Below are positions 35,401-40,818 of a stretch of 40,818 bases of DNA, piece by piece. The translations under genes were made by a program, and so were the position numbers. Under the pieces are notes generated by a model, which saw only the letters and a program-made list of their open reading frames with translations, did not search any database and had not been told where the DNA came from. Numbering within the stretch: position 1 is the stretch's first letter; each line of letters opens with the position of its first letter. This DNA comes from Candidatus Poribacteria bacterium WGA-3G (GTDB taxonomy: Bacteria; Poribacteria; WGA-4E; WGA-3G): the NCBI GenBank assembly GCA_000406005.1, contig ASZN01000009.1:1-40818 (forward strand), written 5' to 3'.

Positions 35401-35674
35401 ACTACGTCCCATTATTCTCACCTCACTGACAACAATTTTCGGACTCATTCCGATGGCGATAGGTCTCGGTGGTAAATCACCTATATGGATGCCGATGGCG
35501 TATACGATCATTTTCGGGCTCGCGTTCGCGACCACGATGACCCTGTTCGTAATGCCTGCACTTTACGCCATTACATCAGACTTAAGAGGTCTCGTTCTGA
35601 GAAATCCAGAAGAACGCTTCCGAACCGTTTCGGATGAAAATCTGTTAAGCGACGCAGTGCCAGCGGATGATTAG
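32444..35674 (+). CDS. RND (AcrB/HAE1-type) efflux permease, copy 2
   Basis: A paralogue of the same length (1076 residues) with the same helix order. It keeps the relay pair in GLILVVGIVVDDAIVVIEN, near residue 402. Differences concentrate in the porter loops (for example LGFVTQDGGAPQVADVEVKV against LNYITQAGGPPQGADVEVKV), where substrates bind, so the two may export different compounds. The last 380 bases are far more alike at the DNA level than the 5' half. The ribosome site is weak and no own promoter is obvious. It lies 117 bases after copy 1 and probably depends on read-through. Two permeases might also form heterotrimers as MdtBC does. Confidence 0.9.
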   Translation: MSIPKLSVNNPVLANMLMIIIIVFGVYAWMNLPRELTPEVSVQSAVVTTLYPGASPEEVEKLVTAPVEDAIEENVNKVDLLFSTSSEGRSVIFVDFEEISDRDFDKELENLRTAVEQVNALPEEILDDPRVQEFDISFGFPILTVVVGGNIAETQMRAIAESLKDEISDIKNIASVRMAGLREREIWIEVNPDRLKAYRLPISAVITALGTNNLNLPAGTMELGGTEFMIRTMGEFTDLDTIGETLITVQPIGTLLRLKDVATISDTYERVRTLSRIDGQPSISLSVQKKTDGNTIALVTKLRELVVNRRTDLPEGAELTVVNDYSVVLKERLGILETNAFFGLVLVVLMLLLFIGWRNALFAALGIPVAFMATFWFMSIAGYTLNGVALFGLILVVGIVVDDAIVVIENTYRHIESGVSPKVAAIRGAEEVGWPVVAASLTTICAFGPLMFMSGVTGQFMRIVPIMAILVLIASLFEVFVILPAHVAEWGRTKIRTGRSRLDNLRTRSASTFSLIVLITGFFTWFITFFDFIRSRYVRILKITIRHRYAFVGGVLFFGLVACIGAFFVLDKELFPGEEFPQFYVKAEMPPSYGIQETTEVIVEIEELAKRLPSTEVDAVVSNVGLHTFMSGLVRRSVTYGSNLGEVIVELTPKQERTRGVDEIIAELRTKTATISGIERLGFVTQDGGAPQVADVEVKVKGPRFENLTELVGVLKTTLSQIEGVYDIRDDFSIGKSELRIYLNQEKAYQYGLTTFQVAQTVRTAIDGAKVTTYREADEAINVIVKYEEDALTNLAELNNLLIATPTGAIVPLKDVADIVVEKGYADIHRFDGERAITVYASVDRQKTTPFAVNQALMRAFADVKTLYSGYQLDFRGVFDEITESFSELWKLFIVGLLLIYVVLGAQFRSFIQPIIIMFAVPFGMIGAMVGLLLSHATLSVVAMFGIVALSGIVVNDSIVLIDFINKYRERGYNKWYAILKGGSIRLRPIILTSLTTIFGLIPMAIGLGGKSPIWMPMAYTIIFGLAFATTMTLFVMPALYAITSDLRGLVLRNPEERFRTVSDENLLSDAVPADD

Positions 35675-35683
35675 AACCAGAAA

Positions 35684-35746
35684 AAGTGAAACCTAACATC
35701 TAAAATGCCAGTTGTGGCACAAGATGTTGGATTTCACTTGTTTTTT
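35684..35746 (+). terminator. Strong terminator after the RND pair
   Basis: An 18-base stem (35684-35701 with 35722-35739, closed by AAGTGAAA...TTTCACTT-type pairing with only G-U exceptions) carries an inner GCCA/TGGC and is followed by TTGTTTTTTG. It marks the end of the RND transcript. Confidence 0.8.
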
Positions 35747-35778
35747 GATTTTTTATTTTCCCTATATTTGCAAATTTT

Positions 35779-36108
35779 CTAACTCGGTGGGAAATCCGTA
35801 ATATCTGTTAATTCTGATTCTGCTATCAAGAGTGGCATACCTCGCAGTACACCACGGTTCGGCGTACATACAAGATAGGTCATAGACTCAAGTATCGCAA
35901 CCACAAGTTCTTTGTTACGTGGATCCGGTTTCCCTACTTCTACATAATAGTCTTTGCCGCGTTTCTGATAGGCAATACTGAAAATACGTCGATCTGAGAC
36001 GTCCCAGTCGAGTGTCTCTTCCGCGAATTTCTTAACGGATTCCCAGACTTGCTCTGCTTGGGCATCATCTTTGGCTTTAGGAATAAAAAATTTTGTTTCC
36101 GTCGTCAT
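35779..36108 (-). CDS. Small hypothetical protein
   Basis: The 109-residue product (MTTETKFFIPKAKDDAQAEQ onward) has an AGAGGA site before the start. It contains RRIFSIAYQKRGKDYYVEVG and a segment VVAILESMTYLVCTPNRGVL. No signal peptide or membrane helix. No family known to me by function. It follows the next listed gene by 13 bases and the two are surely co-transcribed leftward. Confidence 0.65.
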   Translation of the reverse strand: MTTETKFFIPKAKDDAQAEQVWESVKKFAEETLDWDVSDRRIFSIAYQKRGKDYYVEVGKPDPRNKELVVAILESMTYLVCTPNRGVLRGMPLLIAESELTDITDFPPS

Positions 36109-36121
36109 CTTGATTCCTCTT

Positions 36122-36469
36122 TCAGGCAGCTACTCTTTCGGAAAAATAGCGATCTAACAACTCTTCCAAATCAAACAGAGAACCATTTAAACGGACAGGA
36201 TCAATTGTTAATTCTCTTGCCTCAAGGGCAAGATCATCTAACAATTCTGATGTAATAACGGTATTTTCTATATCAAACAGATAGGGATTCAACTGCACAA
36301 GATCTGCGTTTATTTTCTCTGCAAATGTGGCTACTCTTCGGTTCACTGTGTTAATGCGATCTTCAATTTGTGATGCAAGCAACCGCTTTCGCGTAGATTC
36401 CACTACTTCCTCAAAGATACCCTCCTCTTTGAGAAAATCATCAAAGTTACCACCGCTATACTTATTCAT
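36122..36469 (-). CDS. Small hypothetical protein with HigA/Fis-like N-terminal signature
   Basis: The 115-residue product has an AGGAGG site. Its start NFDDFLKEEGIFEEVVESTR resembles the FDDFLKEEGI leader common in small XRE/Fis-type antitoxins. The rest, however, shows no helix-turn-helix and instead is an acidic helical protein (LFDIENTVITSELLDDLALE, SLFDLEELLDRYFSERVAA). It forms a two-gene leftward unit with the 109-residue protein. The pair may be a toxin-antitoxin-like unit, but neither partner has a recognisable toxin fold. The function is open. Confidence 0.6.
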   Translation of the reverse strand: MNKYSGGNFDDFLKEEGIFEEVVESTRKRLLASQIEDRINTVNRRVATFAEKINADLVQLNPYLFDIENTVITSELLDDLALEARELTIDPVRLNGSLFDLEELLDRYFSERVAA

Positions 36470-36589
36470 TCACAATCCTCCTACTTTGCCATAAATTTCT
36501 TCGATCACGTGCCAAATTCAAATCTGTTTGTGCTATTCTCTGAGATTTTTTGATAAAGCCGTGCAGCAGTACCATCTCGTTACCTCTGA

Positions 36590-37020
36590 CAGTGAATAAC
36601 GATTAGAAAGGCAGCGGAGGCGTTATGAGGCGGAGGCCGGACGCGTGTGTACGGAACGAAACCGCGTGGTCAAGCGACGGTAGTCTGCCTGGCTTTGCTG
36701 GTGTGGAGAGGGGATCAGGGACTTATGGGGGTGTGGTATCTGTTGATCGGTGTTTTGCCGCGGATGTGTGAGGTGTAGTCGGTGCCGTCACGATAGAGAG
36801 GAACCTGCGGAACGGTAGCGTGACAAACCGACAGAGATGAACACTCCGGCAAATGAAACCGCCGCAGCGCAGATACCTGTCTACCGTTGGCCCGGTGCAG
36901 AATGCCAACTTTGCCGTAGCAGATTACCCAAAACCGTCCGTAAGGTGGAGTGACTAGAACAACAACGCTGGACACCTGTAGTAAGCCTACCGTAGCAGTG
37001 AGAGTGCTGTTAACCTTTAC
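36590..37020 (+). ncRNA. GC-rich structured element, possible solo HEARO/omega-RNA
   Basis: This 430-base stretch is clearly richer in G and C than its surroundings and has no convincing gene. It has direct repeats GCGGAGGC (36614-36621, 36630-36637), a stem GTCACG/CGTGAC (36787-36824), GTTGGC/GCCAAC (36886-36909), and a long-range perfect pair AACGGTAG (36811-36818) with CTACCGTT (36881-36888). The right edge reads TTTAC then ATGA. From memory, published HEARO elements (the guide-RNA part of IscB/IsrB loci) lie directly before ATGA or GTGA, some without a protein gene. No iscB/isrB follows here. Strand and identity are inferred; an unrelated repeat element remains possible. Confidence 0.4.
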
Positions 37021-37037
37021 ATGAGCGCAGATTTATT

Positions 37038-37730
37038 TTATTGGGCATGCCAGCCATTTCCCTGCATCGCCTTTAGGCTATTGTATGTCTTTATATTTGA
37101 TTCCGTGGGCCACAACACACTCATTGCCCTAATGAGTTCCACACCTTCTTCACCTCGAAATTTTATAGATGTCCCCCGTGGCAAAACTTTTGAATGGAAG
37201 TGTTTAATGATCATTCTGACTTCTGGCGTATCCCCAAAATCTTCAATCAGTTTTTGCTGCCGTCGTTTTAACTCTTTTTCCTGCTCATCTGGAGACATCG
37301 CATAAATTCGATCCGGTATACCACTGGGCGTATGGTAAAAATATTCCTCCTGCCCTTTCTTTTTTTTCCCGTGTGATTCGGGTTCCTCTATGTAGAATTC
37401 ATCAATACTGTCAATTTCCTGTTCAGTGTCGTTGTGATCTATGTCAAATTTCACTTCATCAATAAGGTCTTGGCTCTGTTCCACAGCACCTGACTGAGTG
37501 CCAGTGGTAGATTGTGAAAGGGCTTGCTCAGTTTGCTCAACGGGTGCTGATTTTAGATCATTGACCCCTATTTTAGAGAGTCCATTTTTTCCCTTTTTAA
37601 CGGACTCAGACGCGATAGTAGATGGCTCCGGTAGGCTTGCCTCAAACTGTTTTTCGTCAAACTTCAGGTAAACGATGAATAGGGCAAACACACTTATCGT
37701 AATAGTAGCTATAATCATTAATGTTCTCAT
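37038..37730 (-). CDS. Membrane-anchored protein of unknown function, third gene of the sigma-54 operon
   Basis: The 230-residue product has one N-terminal helix (MRTLMIIATITISVFALFIV), a long low-complexity Ser/Gln/Thr region, an acidic stretch (IDEFYIEEPESHGKKKKGQE) and a folded-looking C-terminal 100 residues with YHTPSGIPDRIYAMSPDEQE and VRMIIKHFHSKVLPRG. No family recognised. An AGAGG-type site lies upstream of ATG 37730. It follows the second peptide gene by 77 bases that hold a perfect hairpin. In the operon it may anchor, process or receive the exported peptides; this is inference from position only. Confidence 0.65.
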   Translation of the reverse strand: MRTLMIIATITISVFALFIVYLKFDEKQFEASLPEPSTIASESVKKGKNGLSKIGVNDLKSAPVEQTEQALSQSTTGTQSGAVEQSQDLIDEVKFDIDHNDTEQEIDSIDEFYIEEPESHGKKKKGQEEYFYHTPSGIPDRIYAMSPDEQEKELKRRQQKLIEDFGDTPEVRMIIKHFHSKVLPRGTSIKFRGEEGVELIRAMSVLWPTESNIKTYNSLKAMQGNGWHAQ

Positions 37731-37756
37731 CTACTTTCCTCTCTAGTAAAGTGCCA

Positions 37757-37796
37757 AATATCTCCAAAGAGAAACATGGGTCTATTTGGAGATATT
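37757..37796 (-). promoter_or_regulatory. Perfect 12-base stem-loop between peptide 2 and the membrane-protein gene
   Basis: AATATCTCCAAA (37757-37768) and TTTGGAGATATT (37785-37796) form a perfect stem with a 16-base loop. No T run follows in the leftward direction, so it is more likely an mRNA processing or stabilising site that sets unequal expression of the genes on each side. Confidence 0.55.
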
Positions 37797-37807
37797 CAGG
37801 GTTGAAA

Positions 37808-38092
37808 TTATCCTACGTCAAAACATTGCTGGCATTCATGAGCGTCATATTCAAAATCTACACTCGGTGATTCGTGCTGATGACTTCCTTGAAAGGAATG
37901 GTGTCCATAATTTTTATCAACAGAACTGATAAAAGTAGTTGTTGATCCGTCATCATGCACAATCGTCGTGACATACACAGTAACGTGTGTCAAATAAGAG
38001 TTAGCTTGAGATGTATTTAGCGGTATAATCGTTATCAGAACAACACTAAAAATACATAAAATTGCCAACATCTGAAGCGATTGATTTTTCAT
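37808..38092 (-). CDS. Small exported His/Cys-containing peptide, SHQHESP family, copy 2
   Basis: The 94-residue product has a signal peptide (helix LQMLAILCIFSVVLITIIPL, cleavage near SQA) and a mature chain of about 63 residues: YLTHVTVYVTTIVHDDGST, YGHHSFQGSHQHESPSVD and a tail HECQQCFDVG with a CXXC. It is a clear paralogue of the product of 38123-38398. Several His and Cys residues suggest metal binding or cross-linking; no known family comes to mind. An AAGGAAT site precedes the ATG. It is the second gene in the leftward operon behind the sigma-54 promoter. Confidence 0.75.
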   Translation of the reverse strand: MKNQSLQMLAILCIFSVVLITIIPLNTSQANSYLTHVTVYVTTIVHDDGSTTTFISSVDKNYGHHSFQGSHQHESPSVDFEYDAHECQQCFDVG

Positions 38093-38122
38093 AAATATTC
38101 CTTTTTTGTAATTGAACCGTTA

Positions 38123-38398
38123 CTAAGTACAATGAGAACAACCATTGCCGGGACAATTTTCAGGTTCAGAAGATATATCAACAATTGGTGACTCGTGCTG
38201 ATGACTGCCTATTTCATGATGTGTACCATAAGCCTCAACGATTCTAGTAGTATAACCGGTTATGGTGCCATCATCATGGTGGATATATACTACCTCTACA
38301 CCAACATATGTTAAATAGTCGTTAGCTTCTACGGTTATCACAAATGCTATACACAATACGGATATAAGGCAAATAAATCGACGCAAATATTGTTTCAT
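38123..38398 (-). CDS. Small exported His/Cys-containing peptide, SHQHESP family, copy 1
   Basis: ATG 38398 follows a strong AAGGAGG site. The 91-residue product has a signal peptide (MKQYLRRFICLISVLCIAFV, cleavage after VEA) and a mature chain of about 66 residues: YLTYVGVEVVYIHHDDGTI, then HHEIGSHQHESPIVD, and a tail with CPGNGCSHCT. It shares the HDDG and GSHQHESP blocks with the next peptide (30 bases away), while the tails differ in Cys spacing (CX4CX2C against CX2C). It is the first gene after the predicted sigma-54 promoter. Role unknown; a metal-binding, signalling or modified peptide are options. Confidence 0.78.
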   Translation of the reverse strand: MKQYLRRFICLISVLCIAFVITVEANDYLTYVGVEVVYIHHDDGTITGYTTRIVEAYGTHHEIGSHQHESPIVDISSEPENCPGNGCSHCT

Positions 38399-38542
38399 AG
38401 GGTTCCTCCTTCTAAGGTTAGTGCTGTCGTTGTAAGAGACCACGCTTGTTGCAGCAGTTTCCAATACAACGCCAAAATCCCTCAATACCTTGTGTAAGAC
38501 ACAGTTAATATCCAAGGATTTGGCTTACACTTCATAACTTAA

Positions 38543-38557
38543 GCAAGAACCGTGCCA
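38543..38557 (-). promoter_or_regulatory. Sigma-54 (-24/-12) promoter
   Basis: Read leftward, the sequence is TGGCACGGTTCTTGC: a perfect TGGCAC (-24) and TTGC (-12) with a five-base spacer, preceded by T and followed by TT. It faces the peptide genes, with a predicted start near 38531 and a leader of about 133 bases. A sigma-54 activator gene lies directly upstream. Confidence 0.9.
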
Positions 38558-38669
38558 ATTGGTGAAATTGTGATACCCATCCTTGTTATAACCTTGTCTG
38601 TCAAGGCAATACGGGGAATCCAGGTTATACGCCGTGTGATCAGATCGCTTAAGGTTGTTTTTTGTCGAA

Positions 38670-38686
38670 TGTCGCACAATGCGACA
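38670..38686. promoter_or_regulatory. Activator-binding site 1 (perfect palindrome)
   Basis: TGTCGCA-CAA-TGCGACA is a perfect 7-base inverted repeat. Its centre is about 120 bases upstream of the -24 element, the usual distance for an enhancer-binding protein. Confidence 0.75.
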
Positions 38687-38741
38687 AGTTTAGAAGCAGT
38701 TTGCGTTGTGGAGCCTTTGATAAACAGGTTCCAGCGTATTG

Positions 38742-38776
38742 TGTCGCAAAATACAACAGTGTCGCAAAATGCAACA
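38742..38776. promoter_or_regulatory. Activator-binding sites 2 and 3 (tandem)
   Basis: TGTCGCAAAATACAACA (38742-38758) and TGTCGCAAAATGCAACA (38760-38776) match site 1 in their left half and keep an imperfect right half. They are spaced 18 bases apart, just under two helical turns. They start ten bases after the activator stop codon. Three copies of one motif in 110 bases suggest cooperative binding by the adjacent regulator. Confidence 0.75.
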
Positions 38777-38785
38777 GTCCTTTTA

Positions 38786-39763
38786 CTATAGCAGGCTATA
38801 TTTCTTCAATTTCCGATAAAGCGTGGATCTATCAATGCCCAAAGCCCGTGCTGTATCGGGGATATTATTGTCTGTCACTTTGAGGGCGTGGACGATGGTT
38901 TTCCGTTCAACCTCGTCAAGTGAAAGAATAGTAGTGGCATCTGTCGGTCTGCTTGTAGGGGGTTGTGAATCCTCTCGTGTTAGATACAAAGAGAGGCTTT
39001 GGGGTTGCAGTAGGTCTGTTGTCTCATACAGAACGGCACTTGCAATGATATTTTCCAGTTCGCGCACGTTGCCGGGGAAGTCGTACTGCCTCAGCACTTG
39101 TAGGGCATCAGCAGAAATAGCGCGAATGGATTTTTCGGCGGCTGCGGCATATTTCTCTATGAAGTGATCTGCCAAGATAGGAATATCTTCGCGCCGTTCT
39201 CTGAGTGCGGGAACCGTGATACGGAATGCCGAGAATCGATAGTACAAATCCTTACGGAAATATCCCTCGCTGATAGCATTTTCTAAATCCTGATTTGTAG
39301 CAGCCAGGATCCGGATGTCAATGGCGATGGTACTTGTGCCCCCGATCCTCTGAAGTTCTCGTTCTTGGAGGATACGCAGCAACTTCGCTTGCAAAATGAG
39401 TGGCATATCCCCAATTTCATCGAGAAAAAATGTACCGGTGTTCGCTTGTTCAAACTGTCCGATCCGCCGCTCGTTTGCCCCTGTGAAAGCCCCGCGCTCA
39501 TTGCCAAATAACTGACTTTCAATCAATTCGGCTGGTATTGCAGCACAATTGATGGCAACGAAAGGGGCTGCTTTTCGCGGGCTATGATCGTGTATTGATT
39601 TTGCGATCAGTTCTTTGCCGGTCCCGGTTTCGCCTTGAATCAGGACGCTAATATCTCCTGCCGCCGCTGTTTGAATCTGGGTAAATACGTGCTGCATTTT
39701 CTTGCTTTTGCCGATGATTTTGCTAAAGGAATGGTTTTTTTCAAGTTCGTTCTTTAATGCCAT
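38786..39763 (-). CDS. Sigma-54-dependent transcription activator without sensory domain
   Basis: The 325-residue product is a bare enhancer-binding protein. The AAA+ domain holds IQGETGTGKELIAKSIHDHS (Walker A), NERGAFTGANERR (GAFTGA loop that touches sigma-54), TGTFFLDEIGDM (Walker B) and FRKDLYYRFSAFRITVPALR (sensor region). The C-terminal Fis-type helix-turn-helix is NIPDTARALGIDRSTLYRKL. There is no receiver, GAF, PAS or other input domain before it, as in PspF, so activity must be set by another protein, by expression, or be constitutive. ATG 39763 has a GTAGG site; an upstream ATG at 39820 is possible. Its predicted targets are the sites and promoter just downstream. Confidence 0.92.
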   Translation of the reverse strand: MALKNELEKNHSFSKIIGKSKKMQHVFTQIQTAAAGDISVLIQGETGTGKELIAKSIHDHSPRKAAPFVAINCAAIPAELIESQLFGNERGAFTGANERRIGQFEQANTGTFFLDEIGDMPLILQAKLLRILQERELQRIGGTSTIAIDIRILAATNQDLENAISEGYFRKDLYYRFSAFRITVPALRERREDIPILADHFIEKYAAAAEKSIRAISADALQVLRQYDFPGNVRELENIIASAVLYETTDLLQPQSLSLYLTREDSQPPTSRPTDATTILSLDEVERKTIVHALKVTDNNIPDTARALGIDRSTLYRKLKKYSLL

Positions 39764-39847
39764 AATACCTACTTTCATAAAAATTAACGTGAGTTTGATA
39801 GGACTGACGGATTTTTTCACGAGTTCTTATGGGATACACGATGCGGA

Positions 39848-39866
39848 GCGGGGTTACAAACCCCGC
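39848..39866. repeat. Intergenic hairpin GCGGGGTT/AACCCCGC
   Basis: A perfect 8-base stem with a three-base loop in the gap between the IS3 transposase and the activator gene. Next to it, GCGTAAGTCCT at 39881-39891 is the inverse of the AGGACTTACG motif at 6717-6726. Both look like parts of dispersed intergenic repeats. Confidence 0.55.
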
Positions 39867-39934
39867 CTGCATACGGATTTGCGTAAGTCCTGAATTGAAG
39901 TGCATACGCTTATTTAGGCCACAATTTCGCAAAG

Positions 39935-40786
39935 TTAAGACAAGTTTTGTCGTTGAAATTCGAGAGGTGTCAAATATCCTAACGCCGAATGTGGGCGTTT
40001 CTGATGATACACCTGTTCGATAAAATGTCCGATGCGATCTCTCGCCTCGGTGATGCTTTGATAGTCATTGATGTGAACTTCTTCCTCTTTGAGCGTGCGG
40101 ATGAGTCTTTCAGCATATCCGTTCTCCCAAGGCCGTCCGCGGTGTGCAACGGAAATCTCAACACCATGTTCTTTGAGCGTGGTAATATAGGTTTCCTTTG
40201 AAAGATACTGCACGCCTTGATCGGAGTGATGAATCTCAGGGAGGCTTTGGCACAACGCCGCTTCAAGTGGTGTCAATGTCAGAGTTTGCGTCAAGTGTTG
40301 ACTCAGGTGCCACCCTCTTATCATTCGGGTGAAGATATCCATGAGAAGCGCGAGATAGACGAAGCGTCCCTCGAGACGCACATAAGTCATATCAGCCACC
40401 CAGACCTGATCCTGACGAGAGACCTCAAGGGTTTCGAGACGGTTGGTCCAGGGCTTATTCCCCTGAAGCGATTTTGTCGTTTGACACGCACGCTTGACAG
40501 AGACCAAGAGATTCTTCTCTTTCATCAACCGAGCGACACGTCGGGTTCCAACGGTGTATCCCTGACGCTGTAGCAACTGCGTGATACGCCTATACCCGTA
40601 TCTCGGATACCGTCCCGCAAGTTTCTCTATTTCCGAGCGTAGCACCGCTTCGGACGGATCCTCTTGGGGGTGATAATAGAAACTGCCCCGGTTGACACCG
40701 AGGATGCCACAAATATCTCGCACGGAATGCTCCTGCTGCAATGCCGAAATGAAGCATCGCTTTTCAGCTAACGTGAGTCCAACCAA
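39935..40786 (-). CDS. IS3-family transposase OrfB (DDE)
   Basis: The 283-residue product has an N-terminal helix-turn-helix (HTH_21) region followed by an rve integrase core. The catalytic residues are visible as WVADMTY (first Asp), EIHHSDQGVQY (second Asp) and PWENGYAERLIRTLKEEEV (Glu). The end HSALGYLTPLEFQRQ is typical of IS3 OrfB. The start is TTG or, more likely, a fusion by -1 frameshift with OrfA, whose gene lies outside the window. The frame stays open to the window edge. Only one end of the element is inside the window, so its inverted repeats cannot be fixed; the left end should be near 39918. Confidence 0.93.
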   Translation of the reverse strand: MVGLTLAEKRCFISALQQEHSVRDICGILGVNRGSFYYHPQEDPSEAVLRSEIEKLAGRYPRYGYRRITQLLQRQGYTVGTRRVARLMKEKNLLVSVKRACQTTKSLQGNKPWTNRLETLEVSRQDQVWVADMTYVRLEGRFVYLALLMDIFTRMIRGWHLSQHLTQTLTLTPLEAALCQSLPEIHHSDQGVQYLSKETYITTLKEHGVEISVAHRGRPWENGYAERLIRTLKEEEVHINDYQSITEARDRIGHFIEQVYHQKRPHSALGYLTPLEFQRQNLS

Positions 40787-40794
40787 GTCAATAG

Positions 40795-40802
40795 TTTTTT
40801 TT
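40795..40802 (-). other. A8 slippery run, candidate programmed frameshift site of the IS3 element
   Basis: Eight A in a row on the minus strand lie just before the OrfB start region. In the other frame the sequence ends at a stop about 27 bases further on, as expected for an OrfA tail. This fits the OrfAB frameshift of IS3 elements, though OrfA itself is not visible. Confidence 0.5.
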
Positions 40803-40818
40803 GGATGTCTAACGCTAC

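Noticed and set aside
36715..36975. Minus-strand frame of 86 codons in the GC-rich island
   Set aside because: No ribosome site, unusual composition, overlaps predicted RNA pairings, no family resemblance; kept only as the alternative to the RNA reading.
37757..37796. Second sigma-54 promoter from TGGCAC beside the hairpin
   Set aside because: TGGCAC at 37756-37751 on the minus strand is followed by TAGA, not TTGC, at the -12 position.
38742..38776. Two near-identical 17-base repeats as a possible CRISPR start
   Set aside because: Separation is a single base, there are no spacers or cas genes, and the motif fits an activator site.

Overview
The window looks like a chromosomal stretch of an uncultured Gram-negative-type bacterium. 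The gene mix (PorX-like PglZ protein, DsbD, TAXI-type receptor lipoprotein, LamG-like secreted proteins, an isolated sulfatase-modifying-factor domain, many small cyanobacteria-like hypothetical genes and abundant short intergenic hairpin repeats) is what I would expect from Candidatus Poribacteria or a close relative. That assignment is an inference; no rRNA is present to prove it.

Layout. 1-321: start of a leftward hypothetical gene cut by the window edge, then a 590-base gap with palindromes. 912-6629: rightward genes for an iron-type alcohol dehydrogenase, an exported beta-propeller protein, a MUG113/T5orf172 nuclease-like protein, a HemW-like radical SAM protein and a PaaK-like ligase. 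6722-8357: accessory patch of four small genes (antitoxin-like, unknown, retropepsin-like protease, unknown), a UvrD helicase stump, a 142-base MITE with 25-base inverted ends and an unrelated membrane-protein tail. 8373-12306: HEXXH lipoprotein, truncated SUMF/FGE-like protein, FAD-dependent halogenase-like enzyme, TAXI receptor. 12605-15649: PreP-like M16 protease. 15711-18549: two tandem sliding-clamp genes (dnaN), each with its own promoter, then tRNA-Phe and tRNA-Thr. 18632-19159: repeat-rich basic protein whose 3' end was changed by a 52-base tandem duplication. 19251-23935 (leftward): porX-like, dsbD, TPR protein. 24061-26825 (leftward): glcD-glcE pair without glcF. 27122-28910: two secreted LamG/concanavalin-like proteins sharing a C-terminal tag. 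29096-35674: two tandem RND permeases with signs of gene conversion. 35779-36469 (leftward): two small genes. About 36590-37020: GC-rich structured non-coding element that may be a solo HEARO/omega-RNA. 37038-39763 (leftward): a sigma-54 circuit. 39935 to the right edge: IS3-family transposase.

The best candidate for an undescribed system is the 37038-39763 block. A sigma-54 activator without a sensory domain is encoded next to three near-identical 17-base palindromic sites. These lie about 115-220 bases upstream of a perfect -24/-12 promoter. The promoter faces a small operon of two paralogous exported His/Cys-containing peptides (shared GSHQHESP motif, C-terminal cysteines) and a membrane-anchored protein. 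Next are the tandem sliding clamps, in which both copies have lost the usual GHR of the ATDGHRLA partner-binding pocket, each in a different way; the possible solo HEARO element; and the shared C-terminal tag on the two LamG-like exported proteins.
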